64,000 bases of DNA, taken from positions 1,860,001-1,924,000 of the forward strand of contig NZ_CP127251.1 in the NCBI RefSeq assembly GCF_030285925.1, read 5' to 3'. Within the stretch, counting starts at the first letter, position 1. Each line of letters begins with the position of its first letter. Positions 55,051-63,788 of the stretch are shown here, piece by piece. The notes beneath the pieces are model-generated. The model saw nothing but the letters and a program-made list of their open reading frames with translations, did not search any database and had not been told where the DNA came from. The stretch comes from Devosia sp. YIM 151766 (GTDB lineage Bacteria; Pseudomonadota; Alphaproteobacteria; Rhizobiales; Devosiaceae). The position numbers and the translations under genes were made by a program.

Positions 55051-55507
55051 GCGATCCCGTCAATTGCACATGGAGCCCGACGACAAGCCGCACCAGGGCC
55101 GCGTCGTGCAACAGACGCTGCGCTTCGCTGAGCACGGCCCAATGGCGCAGCCGCTGGTCCATTTCGCGCCATTTTTCGTGCTGGACCTCCACGCGTAGCG
55201 GATAGATGTCGATATCGACCAGCACGGATTCGTCGGTGCCGGCGCTGCCGCGATAGGCGCCGATAGGCTGTGTCGCGATCTCGCCGGACACGCCCGCTTC
55301 CTCCAGCGCTTCCAGGGCGGCGCTTTCCCACGGCGTCATGCTCGGCTCGATGGCGCCTTTGGGAAAGATCCAGCGTCCGGTCCGCCGCGAGGTAATCAGC
55401 AGGAACGCCACCCGGCCATCGACGATGGCATAGGGCATGGCGCCGGCCTGTCGCAGGCCGCTTGGCGTCTCCACCTTGTGGCTCCAGTTTTTGAGGAAGT
55501 CGCGCAT
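55040..55507 (-). CDS. Nudix hydrolase, DIPP-like, with a degenerate Nudix box
   Basis: A 155-residue protein with the Nudix fold: strand AMPYAIVDGRVAFLLITSR, then FPKGAIEPSMTPWESAALEALEEAGV as the Nudix box (read in parts). The EExG core is intact, but the first Glu (G-x5-E) is Met and the Arg of RExxEE is Leu. The RRTGRWIFPKGAIEP opening is like diphosphoinositol/dinucleoside polyphosphate hydrolases. The changes may lower or retune activity. Its 3' end overlaps pit. Confidence 0.83.
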   Translation of the reverse strand: MRDFLKNWSHKVETPSGLRQAGAMPYAIVDGRVAFLLITSRRTGRWIFPKGAIEPSMTPWESAALEALEEAGVSGEIATQPIGAYRGSAGTDESVLVDIDIYPLRVEVQHEKWREMDQRLRHWAVLSEAQRLLHDAALVRLVVGLHVQLTGSLSA

Positions 55508-55580
55508 CGCCGCACCGCATGAACGTTATTCAGATGGCCCTGTGGCATGGCGCGGCCACCAGAGTCCACCACAACAATGC

Positions 55581-55604
55581 AAAGGGGCCCCGCCGGGCCC
55601 CTTC
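55581..55604 (-). terminator. Probable terminator downstream of csp
   Basis: AAGGGGCCC-CGCC-GGGCCCCTT stem between csp and the Nudix gene, followed on the minus strand by TTTGC; weak T-run. Confidence 0.55.
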
Positions 55605-55662
55605 AAATTCGGTAATCCATAACGTCCACGGGCAGGAAGCGCAGGCCGCCTTGCCGGAGCGC

Positions 55663-55875
55663 TTAGCTCAGCAGGGTCAGATCGGTGGCCGAAACCTTGC
55701 CGTCGCGGCCGGTCTGCAATTCAAAGCTCACCTTGTCGCCTTCATACAGGCCCTGCAGGCCCGAACGCTGCACCGCGGAAATATGTACAAAGGCATCCTT
55801 TTCACCATTGTCAGGCGAAATGAAGCCGTAGCCCTTGGTGGTGTTGAAAAATTTCACGGTACCGGTGATGGCCAT
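55663..55875 (-). CDS. csp: Cold-shock-domain protein
   Basis: A 70-residue single cold-shock domain from ATG 55875: RNP1 GYGFI (KGYGFISPD), RNP2 VHIS (DAFVHISAV), and the closing GDKVSFELQ. It binds single-stranded RNA/DNA as a chaperone. The 25-codon extension upstream lies in the 5' leader, not coding. The transcript should start near 56018, giving a leader of about 140 bases, as in cspA genes. Confidence 0.93.
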   Translation of the reverse strand: MAITGTVKFFNTTKGYGFISPDNGEKDAFVHISAVQRSGLQGLYEGDKVSFELQTGRDGKVSATDLTLLS

Positions 55876-56024
55876 ATCTAGAGAACCTCTTGGTCTGTTG
55901 TGCCGCTGCTGCGGCGAAGGGTTTATCCGAAAATCGGACTTACGATTCACGAGATCAGGAGGTAGCCTAGTTTCCGGGCGAGCCGGCCGTTCAGGTAGCG
56001 CAAGACAAGTGGCACGTAACGTCC

Positions 56025-56053
56025 ATTATCTATTGGTGCATCGACTTTTTCAA
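56025..56053 (-). promoter_or_regulatory. csp promoter
   Basis: TTGAAA-N17-GATAAT, five of six matches in each hexamer, in an A/T-rich island; implies a long csp leader. Confidence 0.65.
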
Positions 56054-56068
56054 GATCGATATACCGCT

Positions 56069-56106
56069 CGAAAAGACACCCGGCTGGGGGGCCAACCGGG
56101 TGTCTT
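56069..56106 (-). terminator. Intrinsic terminator of the glycine-zipper lipoprotein gene
   Basis: Eleven-pair perfect stem AAGACACCCGG / CCGGGTGTCTT, then TTTT on the minus strand, 50 bases after the stop. Confidence 0.85.
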
Positions 56107-56158
56107 GGCGCCTGGGGGCGCTTAGCCGCAGGGGGCGCTACGGCATGGGATAGCCGGC

Positions 56159-56431
56159 TTAGCCGCGGCAGATATCGATGAATTCCCGGCCATGGCGGTC
56201 GCGATAGACGCACTGGTTGCGGGAGCGGTCGTGATAGCGAACCGCGTCGCCGACGGCGGCGCCTGCAACTGCGCCAATACCGGCGCCGACAGCGGTACCA
56301 ACGACACTGCCGCCAGTGAGGCCAGCGCCGACTACCGCCCCGCCAATTCCGCCGACAGCGGCGCCCTGCTGGGTTGTGGTACAGGCGGCAAGCGACAGCG
56401 CGGTCGCGGCGATGATCAGAATCTTATGCAT
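56159..56431 (-). CDS. Glycine-zipper lipoprotein
   Basis: A 90-residue protein with a lipoprotein signal: MHKILIIAATALSLAAC, lipobox LAAC with C17 as the lipidated residue. Residues 22-62 are a Gly/Ala/Val glycine zipper (GGIGGAVVGAGLTGGSVVG), as in OmpA-like/Rickettsia 17-kDa-type surface antigens, able to span or insert into membrane. The C-terminal tail RNQCVYRDRHGREFIDICRG has two more cysteines. Probably outer-membrane anchored; function unknown. The frame is open upstream, but ATG 56431 starts the signal peptide. Confidence 0.83.
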   Translation of the reverse strand: MHKILIIAATALSLAACTTTQQGAAVGGIGGAVVGAGLTGGSVVGTAVGAGIGAVAGAAVGDAVRYHDRSRNQCVYRDRHGREFIDICRG

Positions 56432-56496
56432 TGAAGTCCTCCAGCGAGATGCTCGTGGCAAGAATGCATGGTCTGCCCAAAGGTTCCAGCGGCGTT

Positions 56497-56856
56497 TTAA
56501 TCTTTCTTTATCGGCTCCGGCCGAACCAGGCCTGCAATGGCCAGGCCCAGCCAGCCGAGCATCATCACCGCTCCGCCCAGCGGCGCCGCACCGGTAAACA
56601 GGCCGCGCCCGGCCCATTCGCGCATCGCCAGATCGCCGGCAAACAGCAGCGTCCCCACCGCCAGCACGCAGCCGGCCACCAGCAAGGGCCGCGTTCGACC
56701 ATGCAGTCCCAAGGCCAGCAATGCCGGACCATGCGACAGACAGATCGCGGCAATGGCGGCCAGATTGCGCGACTCCGCCATATGCGAAGCGGCTGCTGCG
56801 GCGGCGACGCCCACAGCGCCGGCAAGACCGGCGACGATAAGCAATACTCGTTGCAT
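56497..56856 (-). CDS. DUF423 small membrane protein
   Basis: A 119-residue protein from ATG 56856 with GGAG upstream. Four hydrophobic segments: LLIVAGLAGAVGVAAAAAAS, LAAIAAICLSHGPALLALGL, LLVAGCVLAVGTLLFAGDLA, and GAVMMLGWLGLAIAGLV, with the family's FAGDL and PLGG features. DUF423 (YwdK-like) function unknown. Only 70 bp separates its start from the MATE gene start in the opposite direction. Confidence 0.8.
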   Translation of the reverse strand: MQRVLLIVAGLAGAVGVAAAAAASHMAESRNLAAIAAICLSHGPALLALGLHGRTRPLLVAGCVLAVGTLLFAGDLAMREWAGRGLFTGAAPLGGAVMMLGWLGLAIAGLVRPEPIKKD

Positions 56857-56926
56857 GGCTGCTCCCCGCTGCACCGCTTCCCCGTTGCACCGCTTTGGAC
56901 TACAGCATGGCCCGAGAGTGTGAGAA

Positions 56927-58354
56927 ATGACAATGAGTGACAAAGTCGCGTCGGCCGAGCCGGCGCTTTCGCCGCCGGCTGCTTCCAGCTGGGGCGCGGA
57001 ACTGCGCGCCACCTTTTCGCTGGCCTGGCCGCTGGTCATCGCGCAACTGGCGCAGAATGCCCTGCATACCACGGACGTCATCCTGCTTGGCTGGCTGGGG
57101 CCCGTCTATCTGGCCGCCGGCACGCTGGGCACGACCTTCTTCACGCCGTTCCTGCTGTTCGGCGTCGGCATTGTCGGCGCCGTGGCTCCGCTCGTGGCGC
57201 AAGCGCGCGGCGCGCGCAACATCAAGGCCATCCGCCGCATCGTGCGCCAGGGCTTCTGGGCCGCCATCGTGCTCGCCGCGCTCCTGCTGCCGCTCGTCCT
57301 GCAAATCAAGCCGCTTTACCTGTTCCTGGGCCAGGACCCGCAAGCCACCGACATGGCGGAGCAATTCGTCCAGATCGTTGCCTGGTCGCTGTTCCCGGCC
57401 ATCGGCATCATCACCCTGCGCTCGTTCCTCTCGGCTTTCGACGCGACCCGCGCGGTACTGGTCATTACCGTGCTCGGCGTCGTGGTGAACGCCTTCATCG
57501 CCTATACGCTGATCTTCGGCAATTTCGGTATGCCACGGCTGGAATTGCGCGGTGCCGGCATCGCCACGCTCACCACCAATATCCTCATGTTCCTCGCCAT
57601 GCTGGCCTATGTGGTGCGCCACCGGCGTTTCGGCCGGTTCCATATTCTCATGCGGTTCTGGAAGCCCGATTGGAGCCATTTCCGCTCCATCTTCGCCATC
57701 GGCACGCCCATCGCGCTCACGGTGCTGGCGGAAGTCGGCATGTTCACCGCCGCCGCCCTGCTGATGGGCCGCATCGGCACCGATGAGGTCGCCGCCCACG
57801 CCATTGCCCTGCAATGCGCCTCCATGGCGTTCATGGTTCCGCTGGGCCTGGGCATCGCCGCCACCGTGCGCGTCGGCGTCGCCTATGGCCGCCGCGACCC
57901 GGACGGTATCCGCAAGGCCGGCTGGATGGCCTTCATGCTCGGCATCGGCTTCATGACCATTTCCTGCGCCACCTTCCTGCTCTTCGCCCGCCCAATCGTG
58001 TCGATTTTTCTCGATCCCACCATCGAAGCCAATGTCCACGCCGCCACTCTGGCTGTGTCCTTCATCGCCATCGCCGGCATTTTCCAATTGGTCGATGGCG
58101 CGCAGGTCACCGCCGCCCACGCCCTGCGCGGCCTGAGCGATACCAAGATTCCGATGCTATTGGCCATATTCGGCTATTGGCTGGTCGGCCTGCCCACCAG
58201 CTATGTGCTCGGCTTCGTCCTCGACTGGCGCGGCGTCGGCATCTGGCTCGGCCTGGCCGTCGGCCTCGCCTTCGTCGCCGTCCTGCTGGTTTCCCGCTTC
58301 GCCCTGCGCGAACGCCTTGGCCTGCTGGAAAAGATCGGCGTCAGGCGCGCCTAG
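56927..58354 (+). CDS. MATE-family multidrug efflux transporter
   Basis: A 475-residue protein of twelve hydrophobic segments in two halves. It begins with SLAWPLVIAQLAQNALHTTDVILLGWLG (read in parts), the usual MATE opening, and has the matching second-half start AIGTPIALTVLAEVGMFTAAALLMGRIG. The NorM-like APLVAQARGARN loop is present. It exports cationic drugs with H+ or Na+. Start ATG 56927 or 56933. Substrate not predictable. A palindromic repeat follows directly. Confidence 0.9.
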   Translation: MTMSDKVASAEPALSPPAASSWGAELRATFSLAWPLVIAQLAQNALHTTDVILLGWLGPVYLAAGTLGTTFFTPFLLFGVGIVGAVAPLVAQARGARNIKAIRRIVRQGFWAAIVLAALLLPLVLQIKPLYLFLGQDPQATDMAEQFVQIVAWSLFPAIGIITLRSFLSAFDATRAVLVITVLGVVVNAFIAYTLIFGNFGMPRLELRGAGIATLTTNILMFLAMLAYVVRHRRFGRFHILMRFWKPDWSHFRSIFAIGTPIALTVLAEVGMFTAAALLMGRIGTDEVAAHAIALQCASMAFMVPLGLGIAATVRVGVAYGRRDPDGIRKAGWMAFMLGIGFMTISCATFLLFARPIVSIFLDPTIEANVHAATLAVSFIAIAGIFQLVDGAQVTAAHALRGLSDTKIPMLLAIFGYWLVGLPTSYVLGFVLDWRGVGIWLGLAVGLAFVAVLLVSRFALRERLGLLEKIGVRRA

Positions 58355-58400
58355 GCATCGGACCGAAAAGTGGACCAGCAATTTTCGGAAAATCCGATGC
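58355..58400. repeat. Dispersed palindromic repeat GCATCGGA...TCCGATGC
   Basis: Outer arms GCATCGGA/TCCGATGC and inner arms CCGAAAA/TTTTCGG, directly after the MATE stop. This resembles a Rhizobiales repeat of the GCATCGG-CCGAAAAGTGG type and can act as a terminator. Confidence 0.7.
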
Positions 58401-58413
58401 GTGGAACGAAGAG

Positions 58414-59295
58414 CTAGAGCGTCCGGCGCGGCCAGTCGCCCATGCGGTTGCGGAACCAGGTTCGCTGCCGCTTGGCATATTGCTGTGTGGCGATGATCGC
58501 CCGCTCGACCGCCTCTTGGCGCGTCAGCGTCCCATCCAGCCAGCCGGCGATTTCCGGTACGCCGATCGCTTTCATCGCCGGCAGCGCCGGGTCGAGCCTC
58601 TGCGCCAGCAAGGCTTCGACCTCCTGCACCGCGCCCGAACTGAACATGGTCTCGAACCGCCGTGCAATGCGAGCGCGCAGCACATCGCGGTCCGGCCATA
58701 GCACCAGCCGCTCGATATCCCACTCCGCCAGCAATCCCGGTTGCTGATCGCTCTGAAAGCTGGACAGCGTCCGCCCCGTGGCCCGCTTCACCGCCAGCGC
58801 CCGCAGCACCCGTTGCGGATCGGCAACCTTCAGCCGATGCGCGGTGCCGGGGTCTTCCCGCGCCAGCAACGCCCGGCGTCCCGCCTCGTCCAGCGCTTGA
58901 ATCTCTTGTTTAACTTCAAGCACCACTTGTTCCGGAATCTCCGGCACATCGGCGAATCCTTTTGTCAGCGCATCGAAGTAAAGGCCTGTTCCGCCAACGA
59001 AAATCAGTTCCCGCTCCGGCGCGCCATCGGCCAGGACCGCCGCGACCGCCCGCACCCATTGCCCGGTGGAAAAACGCTGTCCTGCCGGTACGACACCATA
59101 GAGCCGATGCTCGGCCAGTGCTTCCTCAGCCGCGCCCGGGCGGGCCGTGACAATGCGCAGCGTGTCATAGACCTGCATGGAATCGGCGTTGACGATGATG
59201 CCGCCCGACGCCTGCGCCCGCTCAAGAGCCAGCGCCGACTTGCCGCTGGCAGTCGGACCCGCTATCAGCACAGCGCGTCTCTGCGCCCCCATCAT
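58414..59295 (-). CDS. miaA: tRNA dimethylallyltransferase
   Basis: A 293-residue enzyme adding a dimethylallyl group to A37 of tRNAs reading UNN codons. The P-loop is AGPTASGKS (residues 12-20); NADSMQVYDTL, FVGGTGLYFDAL, and KAIGVPEIAGWLDG (substrate channel) follow, with the C-terminal ATQQYAKRQRTWFRN signature of MiaA. Intact and of normal length. Divergent from serB, with only 24 bp between starts. Confidence 0.96.
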   Translation of the reverse strand: MMGAQRRAVLIAGPTASGKSALALERAQASGGIIVNADSMQVYDTLRIVTARPGAAEEALAEHRLYGVVPAGQRFSTGQWVRAVAAVLADGAPERELIFVGGTGLYFDALTKGFADVPEIPEQVVLEVKQEIQALDEAGRRALLAREDPGTAHRLKVADPQRVLRALAVKRATGRTLSSFQSDQQPGLLAEWDIERLVLWPDRDVLRARIARRFETMFSSGAVQEVEALLAQRLDPALPAMKAIGVPEIAGWLDGTLTRQEAVERAIIATQQYAKRQRTWFRNRMGDWPRRTL

Positions 59296-59319
59296 CTGCT
59301 CCCGAAAGTTGCCGCCGCC

Positions 59320-60192
59320 ATGCCGGTCCTGTCTCTCATCGCCAATCCCGCCGATCCCGAACTGGACGCGGCCCTTGCCGCCGCTGTGGTCGCAAAAACC
59401 GGCGGCGAACTCAACTGGCTAAACCACGGCGTGGCCTGCGAGATAGTCGAGCCAACCGCACCCGATGCCCTGGATCTGGCGCGCGACCTGCTCGCCGCGA
59501 AAGCCGTGGACGCCAATCTGGTGCCCAGCACCGGCCGCCGCAAGCAATTGCTGGTGGCCGATATGGATTCCACCATGATCGAGCAGGAATGCATCGATGA
59601 ACTGGCCGCCGCGCTCGATCTCAAGCCGCAGGTGGCCGAAATCACCGACCGCGCCATGCGCGGCGAATTGGATTTCGCCCAGGCCCTCGATACCCGCGTC
59701 GCCCTGCTCAAGGGCCTGGAGCGCAAGATCATCGAGGAAATCCGCCGCGAAGCCATTACCCTGACGCCCGGCGGCCGCGCCCTGGTGCAGACCATGAAGG
59801 CTTATGGCGCCTATACGTCCCTGGTTTCCGGCGGCTTCACCCTGTTCGCCGACTATTTCGCCAAGCGTATCGGTTTCGACGAAGCCGTCGCCAACGTGCT
59901 GGAATTCGAGGGCGACCGGCTCACCGGCACGGTGACGAAACCCATCGTCGATAAGGACACCAAGCGCGAACGCCTTGTCGCCCTGGCTGCCGAGCGTGGC
60001 CTCGATCTGGCACAGACCATGGCTGTGGGCGACGGCGCCAACGATCTCGACATGATCGGCGTCGCCGGTTTCGGCGTGGCGCTCCATGCCAAGCCCGCCG
60101 TCGCCGCGGCCGCCGCCATCCGCATAGATCACGGCGATCTCACCGCCCTGCTCTATCTGCAAGGCTATGCCGAGGACGATTTCGTCCGCTGA
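59320..60192 (+). CDS. serB: Phosphoserine phosphatase
   Basis: A 290-residue protein from ATG 59320. An N-terminal ACT-like domain (1-70) precedes the HAD phosphatase: nucleophile D81 and D83 in VADMDSTMIEQE, SGGFT (motif II), and GDGANDLDMI (motif IV). It hydrolyses phosphoserine in serine synthesis. The frame is open far upstream, through miaA antisense, but no coding signal exists there. Confidence 0.94.
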   Translation: MPVLSLIANPADPELDAALAAAVVAKTGGELNWLNHGVACEIVEPTAPDALDLARDLLAAKAVDANLVPSTGRRKQLLVADMDSTMIEQECIDELAAALDLKPQVAEITDRAMRGELDFAQALDTRVALLKGLERKIIEEIRREAITLTPGGRALVQTMKAYGAYTSLVSGGFTLFADYFAKRIGFDEAVANVLEFEGDRLTGTVTKPIVDKDTKRERLVALAAERGLDLAQTMAVGDGANDLDMIGVAGFGVALHAKPAVAAAAAIRIDHGDLTALLYLQGYAEDDFVR

Positions 60193-60197
60193 AGTCC

Positions 60198-60398
60198 TCA
60201 GCCGTTCCACTTCATCCGCATATAGACGCCGCCGCTCTCCAGCTCGTCCAGCATCTGCGCCAGCCGCTTCTGTTTGGTCGTCGCGCGCTGGGCCTTGTTG
60301 ATCCACAACAGGTAATCATTGCGTTGATAAGGCGGGCGCGCGTCATATCGGGCGCGCAGCCCGCGCGCCTCCAAAGCCGCATGGACGAATTCCGGCAT
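60198..60398 (-). CDS. Stand-alone OmdA (YdeI/OmpD-associated) domain protein
   Basis: A 66-residue protein from ATG 60398: MPEFVHAALEARGL ... YQRNDYLLWINKAQRATTKQKRLAQML. The RxDYLLWIxxAxRxxTKxxRLxxML pattern is the OmdA domain, normally C-terminal in YdeI proteins near 190 residues, so this is a minimal version. AGAGG is two bases before ATG, poorly spaced. It is 36 bp after ridA on the same strand. Role unknown (YdeI relatives affect bacteriocin/peptide resistance). Confidence 0.7.
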   Translation of the reverse strand: MPEFVHAALEARGLRARYDARPPYQRNDYLLWINKAQRATTKQKRLAQMLDELESGGVYMRMKWNG

Positions 60399-60433
60399 GT
60401 CCTCTCTGGGCCGCAAGGGACGCAGGCGCGGGC

Positions 60434-60832
60434 TTATGGCAATACCGCCATGGCTTCGATTTCGATCAGGAAATCCGGATTGGCCAATGCGGCAACCCGC
60501 ATTCCGGTCACTGTCGGCGGATTTTGCCGCTGACCCCATATCGCCATCCAGGCCCCGAAGGCAGCATTCAGGTCGGCGTCCTGCTGTAGCAGAATCGTGG
60601 TCTTGACCAGATGCTCGACCCCCGCGCCGGCCGCCGCCAGCACCTTGACCATATTGGCCAATGCCTGCTCCGCCTGTTTAGCGACATCGCCCTTGCCGAC
60701 GACCTCGCCCTGCTCGTTGACCCCGTTCTGCCCGCCGATCAGCAAGATGCGCGCATTGGCCGGCAGGATGATGCCCTGCGAAAAGACCGGGCTGTTATAC
60801 ATGCCCGCGGGATTGATGTGTTCGACAGCCAT
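60434..60832 (-). CDS. RidA-family (YjgF/UK114) protein
   Basis: A 132-residue protein with YNSPVFSQGIILPANARILLIGGQNGVN (read in parts) and the C-terminal PPTVTGMRVAALANPDFLIEIEAMAV region. RidA deaminates reactive enamines from PLP enzymes; its active-site Arg is present in GMRVAAL, but the family is broad and this may be a Rid1-7 subgroup. Start ATG 60832. Confidence 0.85.
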   Translation of the reverse strand: MAVEHINPAGMYNSPVFSQGIILPANARILLIGGQNGVNEQGEVVGKGDVAKQAEQALANMVKVLAAAGAGVEHLVKTTILLQQDADLNAAFGAWMAIWGQRQNPPTVTGMRVAALANPDFLIEIEAMAVLP

Positions 60833-60989
60833 TGCCTTTCCTTCCGATAAGGTGCCGCAGCAACATAATGCGCCGGCGCTGCCATGTCGTGTCAGGATCG
60901 ATGGCGGTATTCAATTACGCTCCATCGAAAGCGGGCATAGATGCGACGGTGGGGCAGCGGAAGCTGCCGAATCGTCCTAAACTCGCCGC

Positions 60990-61784
60990 ATGCAGCCCTA
61001 TCTCACGCTTCTCTCCGACATCCTGGAAAACGGCGCCGACAAGTCGGACCGCACCGGCACCGGCACGCGCAGCCTGTTCGGCTATCAGATGCGCTTCGAT
61101 CTCTCGAAGGGCTTTCCGCTGCTCACCACCAAGAAATTGCATCTCAAATCCATCGTCTATGAACTGCTCTGGTTCATCCGAGGCGAAACCAATGTCCGCT
61201 GGTTGCAGGAACACGGGGTGAAGATCTGGGATGAATGGGCCGACGAGAACGGCGATCTCGGCCCGGTCTATGGCAGCCAATGGCGCAGCTGGCCCGCGCC
61301 GGATGGCCGGCATATCGACCAGATCGCCAATGTGCTCGAGAGCATCCGCACCAGGCCCGATTCCCGCCGTCACATCGTCTCCGCCTGGAATCCGGCGGAG
61401 GTGGACGAAATGGCGCTGCCGCCCTGCCATTGCCTGTTCCAGTTCTACGTCGCCGATGGCAAGCTCAGTTGCCAGCTCTACCAGCGCTCCGCCGACACTT
61501 TCCTCGGCGTGCCCTTCAACATCGCCTCCTATGCCCTGCTCACCCATATGGTGGCGCAGGTCACGAACCTGGAAGTTGGCGATTTCGTCCATTCCTTCGG
61601 CGACGTGCATCTCTATTCCAACCATTTCGAGCAGGCCCGCCTGCAACTCACCCGCGATCCGCGTCCGCTGCCGCGCCTTCGCATCAATCCCGAGCGAAAG
61701 CGGCTGGAAGATTTCGTCTTCGAGGACTTCGAATTTGAAGGCTACGATCCTCATCCCCACATCAAGGCCGCAGTAGCGGTATGA
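60990..61784 (+). CDS. thyA: Thymidylate synthase
   Basis: A 264-residue ThyA, same length and numbering as E. coli: R21 (DRTGTGT), catalytic C146 ([10 protein letters not shown]), [17 protein letters not shown] (about 166-182). It methylates dUMP using methylene-THF. No clear ribosome-binding site. Its stop overlaps the next gene as ATGA; the operon thyA-mazG-folA is translationally coupled. Confidence 0.97.
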   Translation: MQPYLTLLSDILENGADKSDRTGTGTRSLFGYQMRFDLSKGFPLLTTKKLHLKSIVYELLWFIRGETNVRWLQEHGVKIWDEWADENGDLGPVYGSQWRSWPAPDGRHIDQIANVLESIRTRPDSRRHIVSAWNPAEVDEMALPPCHCLFQFYVADGKLSCQLYQRSADTFLGVPFNIASYALLTHMVAQVTNLEVGDFVHSFGDVHLYSNHFEQARLQLTRDPRPLPRLRINPERKRLEDFVFEDFEFEGYDPHPHIKAAVAV

Positions 61785-62107
61785 GTCGCTCGCTGGCCGA
61801 CCTGACCGGCTTGGTGACGCAGGTTTCCGATATTTATGCCCAGCGTAACGATATCCGCCGCGACGACGACTGGTTCATGCTGAAATTGCAGGAGGAACTG
61901 GGCGAACTCACCGCGGAGCATCTTCGGCTGAGCGGGCGCGGCCGCCGCAAGGGGCAGGATGCCGCTGATATTGTCCAGGCGCGGGACGACGAAGCGGCCG
62001 ACCTGCTGGCCATGCTGCTGCTCTATGCCCGCCACAACGATATCGATCTCGAGGTCGCCTTGCAGCGGAAATGGTTCCGCCATCTGAGCGACCCGGAGCG
62101 GCCATGA
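61781..62107 (+). CDS. MazG-like nucleotide pyrophosphohydrolase
   Basis: A 108-residue all-alpha protein. The metal ligands E38, E39, E42 (EELGE) and E71, D74 (EAADLL) form the MazG/NTP-PPase pattern EExxE...ExxD. It should hydrolyse a (deoxy)nucleoside triphosphate to monophosphate and PPi. Located exactly between thyA and folA with 4-bp overlaps on both sides (ATGA), it probably cleans or supplies pyrimidine deoxynucleotides, for example dUTP or dCTP (inference). Confidence 0.8.
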   Translation: MSRSLADLTGLVTQVSDIYAQRNDIRRDDDWFMLKLQEELGELTAEHLRLSGRGRRKGQDAADIVQARDDEAADLLAMLLLYARHNDIDLEVALQRKWFRHLSDPERP

Positions 62108-62628
62108 ACATCCCGGTCTCCCTCATCGCCGCCGTCGCGCGCAACAATGTCATTGGCGCCGACCGGACCATTCCCTGGCGCATTCCGTCCGACTTTGCCT
62201 GGTTCAAGCAAATGACGATGGGCAAGCCGATGGTCATGGGCCGCAAGCAATTCGAGACCTTTCCCAAGCCCCTTCCGGGCCGTCCCCACATCGTCGTCAC
62301 CCGCCAGCGCGATTACGCTGCCCCCGGAATCATCGTGCGCCATAGCCTCGCCGAGGCCCTGCAAGCCGCCCGCGAGATCGCCGTGGCATCGGGAACCGAC
62401 GAAATCATGGTCATCGGCGGCGGCGACATATACGCGCAGGCCCTGCCCCTGGCGGACCGGCTCTACATCACTCATGTGGACCTGGAACCCCCGGGCGATG
62501 TCCATTTTCCCGCCATCGACCCAGAGGAATGGCGCCTGACCGGCCAACCGGTCATTCCCCGCTCGGAAAAAGACGGCGCCGGTTACGACATCCGCATCTA
62601 TGAACGTGTTCACGGCCCCGCGCATTGA
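62104..62628 (+). CDS. folA: Dihydrofolate reductase
   Basis: A 174-residue FolA from ATG 62104. Catalytic D30 in PWRIPSDFAWFK, NADPH loop GRKQFETFPKPLPGR, and VIGGGDIYAQAL. It restores tetrahydrofolate consumed by ThyA. Its ATG overlaps the mazG stop. Confidence 0.96.
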   Translation: MNIPVSLIAAVARNNVIGADRTIPWRIPSDFAWFKQMTMGKPMVMGRKQFETFPKPLPGRPHIVVTRQRDYAAPGIIVRHSLAEALQAAREIAVASGTDEIMVIGGGDIYAQALPLADRLYITHVDLEPPGDVHFPAIDPEEWRLTGQPVIPRSEKDGAGYDIRIYERVHGPAH

Positions 62629-62652
62629 TCGCAGGGGCGCCTTGCCTATATA
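62625..62652 (+). promoter_or_regulatory. Candidate hflKC promoter
   Basis: TTGATC-N16-TATATA overlapping the folA stop codon, 40 bases before hflK. Confidence 0.45.
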
Positions 62653-62691
62653 TGGCAGCAACGATTTCTCTTAGACACCGAAAGGAATGCG

Positions 62692-63786
62692 ATGCCTTGG
62701 GAGAATAATGGAGGCGGAGGTGGCCGCAATACAGGCGGTCCCTGGGGCCAGGCTCCTGGCGGCGGCGGGGGTCCGCGTCGACCGGGTGGCGGAAACACTC
62801 CCAATCTCGAAGACATTCTTAATCGGGGACGCGACCAGTTCAAGGGCGGTGTGCCCGGTGGCCGCTGGGCTATTGTCGGCGGCGTGGTCGCGCTGCTCGC
62901 TTTCTGGGGCGTCAATTCCGTCTATACGATCAATCCGCAGGAAGTCGGCGTCGAACTGCGCTTCGGCAAGCCCAAGCCCGAGCTGTCCGGCCCGGGCCTG
63001 CATTTCATGCTCTGGCCGGTCGAGACCGTCGAGCGCGTCGTCACCACTGTCAACCAGATCCAGATCGGCGTGCCCAATGCCAGCGGCTCGCGCGCCGGCG
63101 CCAGCGACGGCTTGATGCTGTCGGGCGATCAGAACATCGTCAATGTGCAGTTCTCGGTGTTCTGGTTCATCAGCGAACCCACATCCTATATCTTCAACGT
63201 CCGTGATCAGGATTCGCTGGTCCGCTACGCCGCCGAAAGCGCCATGCGCGAAGTCGTCGGCCGCCGTCCGGCACAGGAAGTTTATTCCGATGACCGCGCC
63301 GGCATTCAGGCAGACGTGCTGCGCATCACGCAAAGCACGCTGGAAGCCTATGGCCTGGGCGTCACCGTCAGCCAGATCCTGATCGAGAACGCCAGCCCGC
63401 CGGCGGAGGTGATTGACGCCTTCAACGAAGTGCAGCGTGCCCGTCAGGACGAGACGCGCCTGCAGGAAGAGGCCCGCTCCTACGCCAATACCCTGCTGGG
63501 CGATGCCCGTGGTCGCGCCGCCGCGCAGCGCGAAGATGCCGCCGCTTACACCAATCGCGTGGTGCAGGAAGCCACCGGTGAGGCGGAGCGCTTCAACTCC
63601 ATCTATGCCGAATACGTCAATTCGCCGGACGTGACCCGCAAGCGCCTGTTCCTTGAAACCATGGAAGAGGTATTGGGCGGGTCGGAAAAGGTCCTGATCG
63701 AGAATGGCACCCAGGGATCGGGCGTCGTGCCCTATCTGCCGCTGCCTGAACTGCGTTCGCGCGCAACCAGCTCGACGGGGAACTGA
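62692..63786 (+). CDS. hflK: FtsH-protease modulator HflK
   Basis: A 364-residue SPFH/Band 7 protein. A Gly/Pro-rich cytoplasmic N-terminus (1-55), one membrane segment (about 59-79), then the Band 7 domain INPQEVGVELRFGKPKP ... and a charged coiled coil (QRARQDETRLQEEARSYA). With HflC it forms a periplasmic cage around FtsH and controls its proteolysis. AAGGA precedes ATG. hflC follows after 2 bases. Confidence 0.95.
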   Translation: MPWENNGGGGGRNTGGPWGQAPGGGGGPRRPGGGNTPNLEDILNRGRDQFKGGVPGGRWAIVGGVVALLAFWGVNSVYTINPQEVGVELRFGKPKPELSGPGLHFMLWPVETVERVVTTVNQIQIGVPNASGSRAGASDGLMLSGDQNIVNVQFSVFWFISEPTSYIFNVRDQDSLVRYAAESAMREVVGRRPAQEVYSDDRAGIQADVLRITQSTLEAYGLGVTVSQILIENASPPAEVIDAFNEVQRARQDETRLQEEARSYANTLLGDARGRAAAQREDAAAYTNRVVQEATGEAERFNSIYAEYVNSPDVTRKRLFLETMEEVLGGSEKVLIENGTQGSGVVPYLPLPELRSRATSSTGN

Positions 63787-63788
63787 TC

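Noticed and set aside
55947..56140. Short protein-like frame (ERYIDLEKVDAPIDNGRYV...) upstream of csp
   Set aside because: Looks protein-like but has no in-frame start with a ribosome-binding site and covers the csp promoter and leader.
56900..58120. 406-codon minus-strand frame over the MATE gene
   Set aside because: Hydrophilic shadow of a membrane protein gene.
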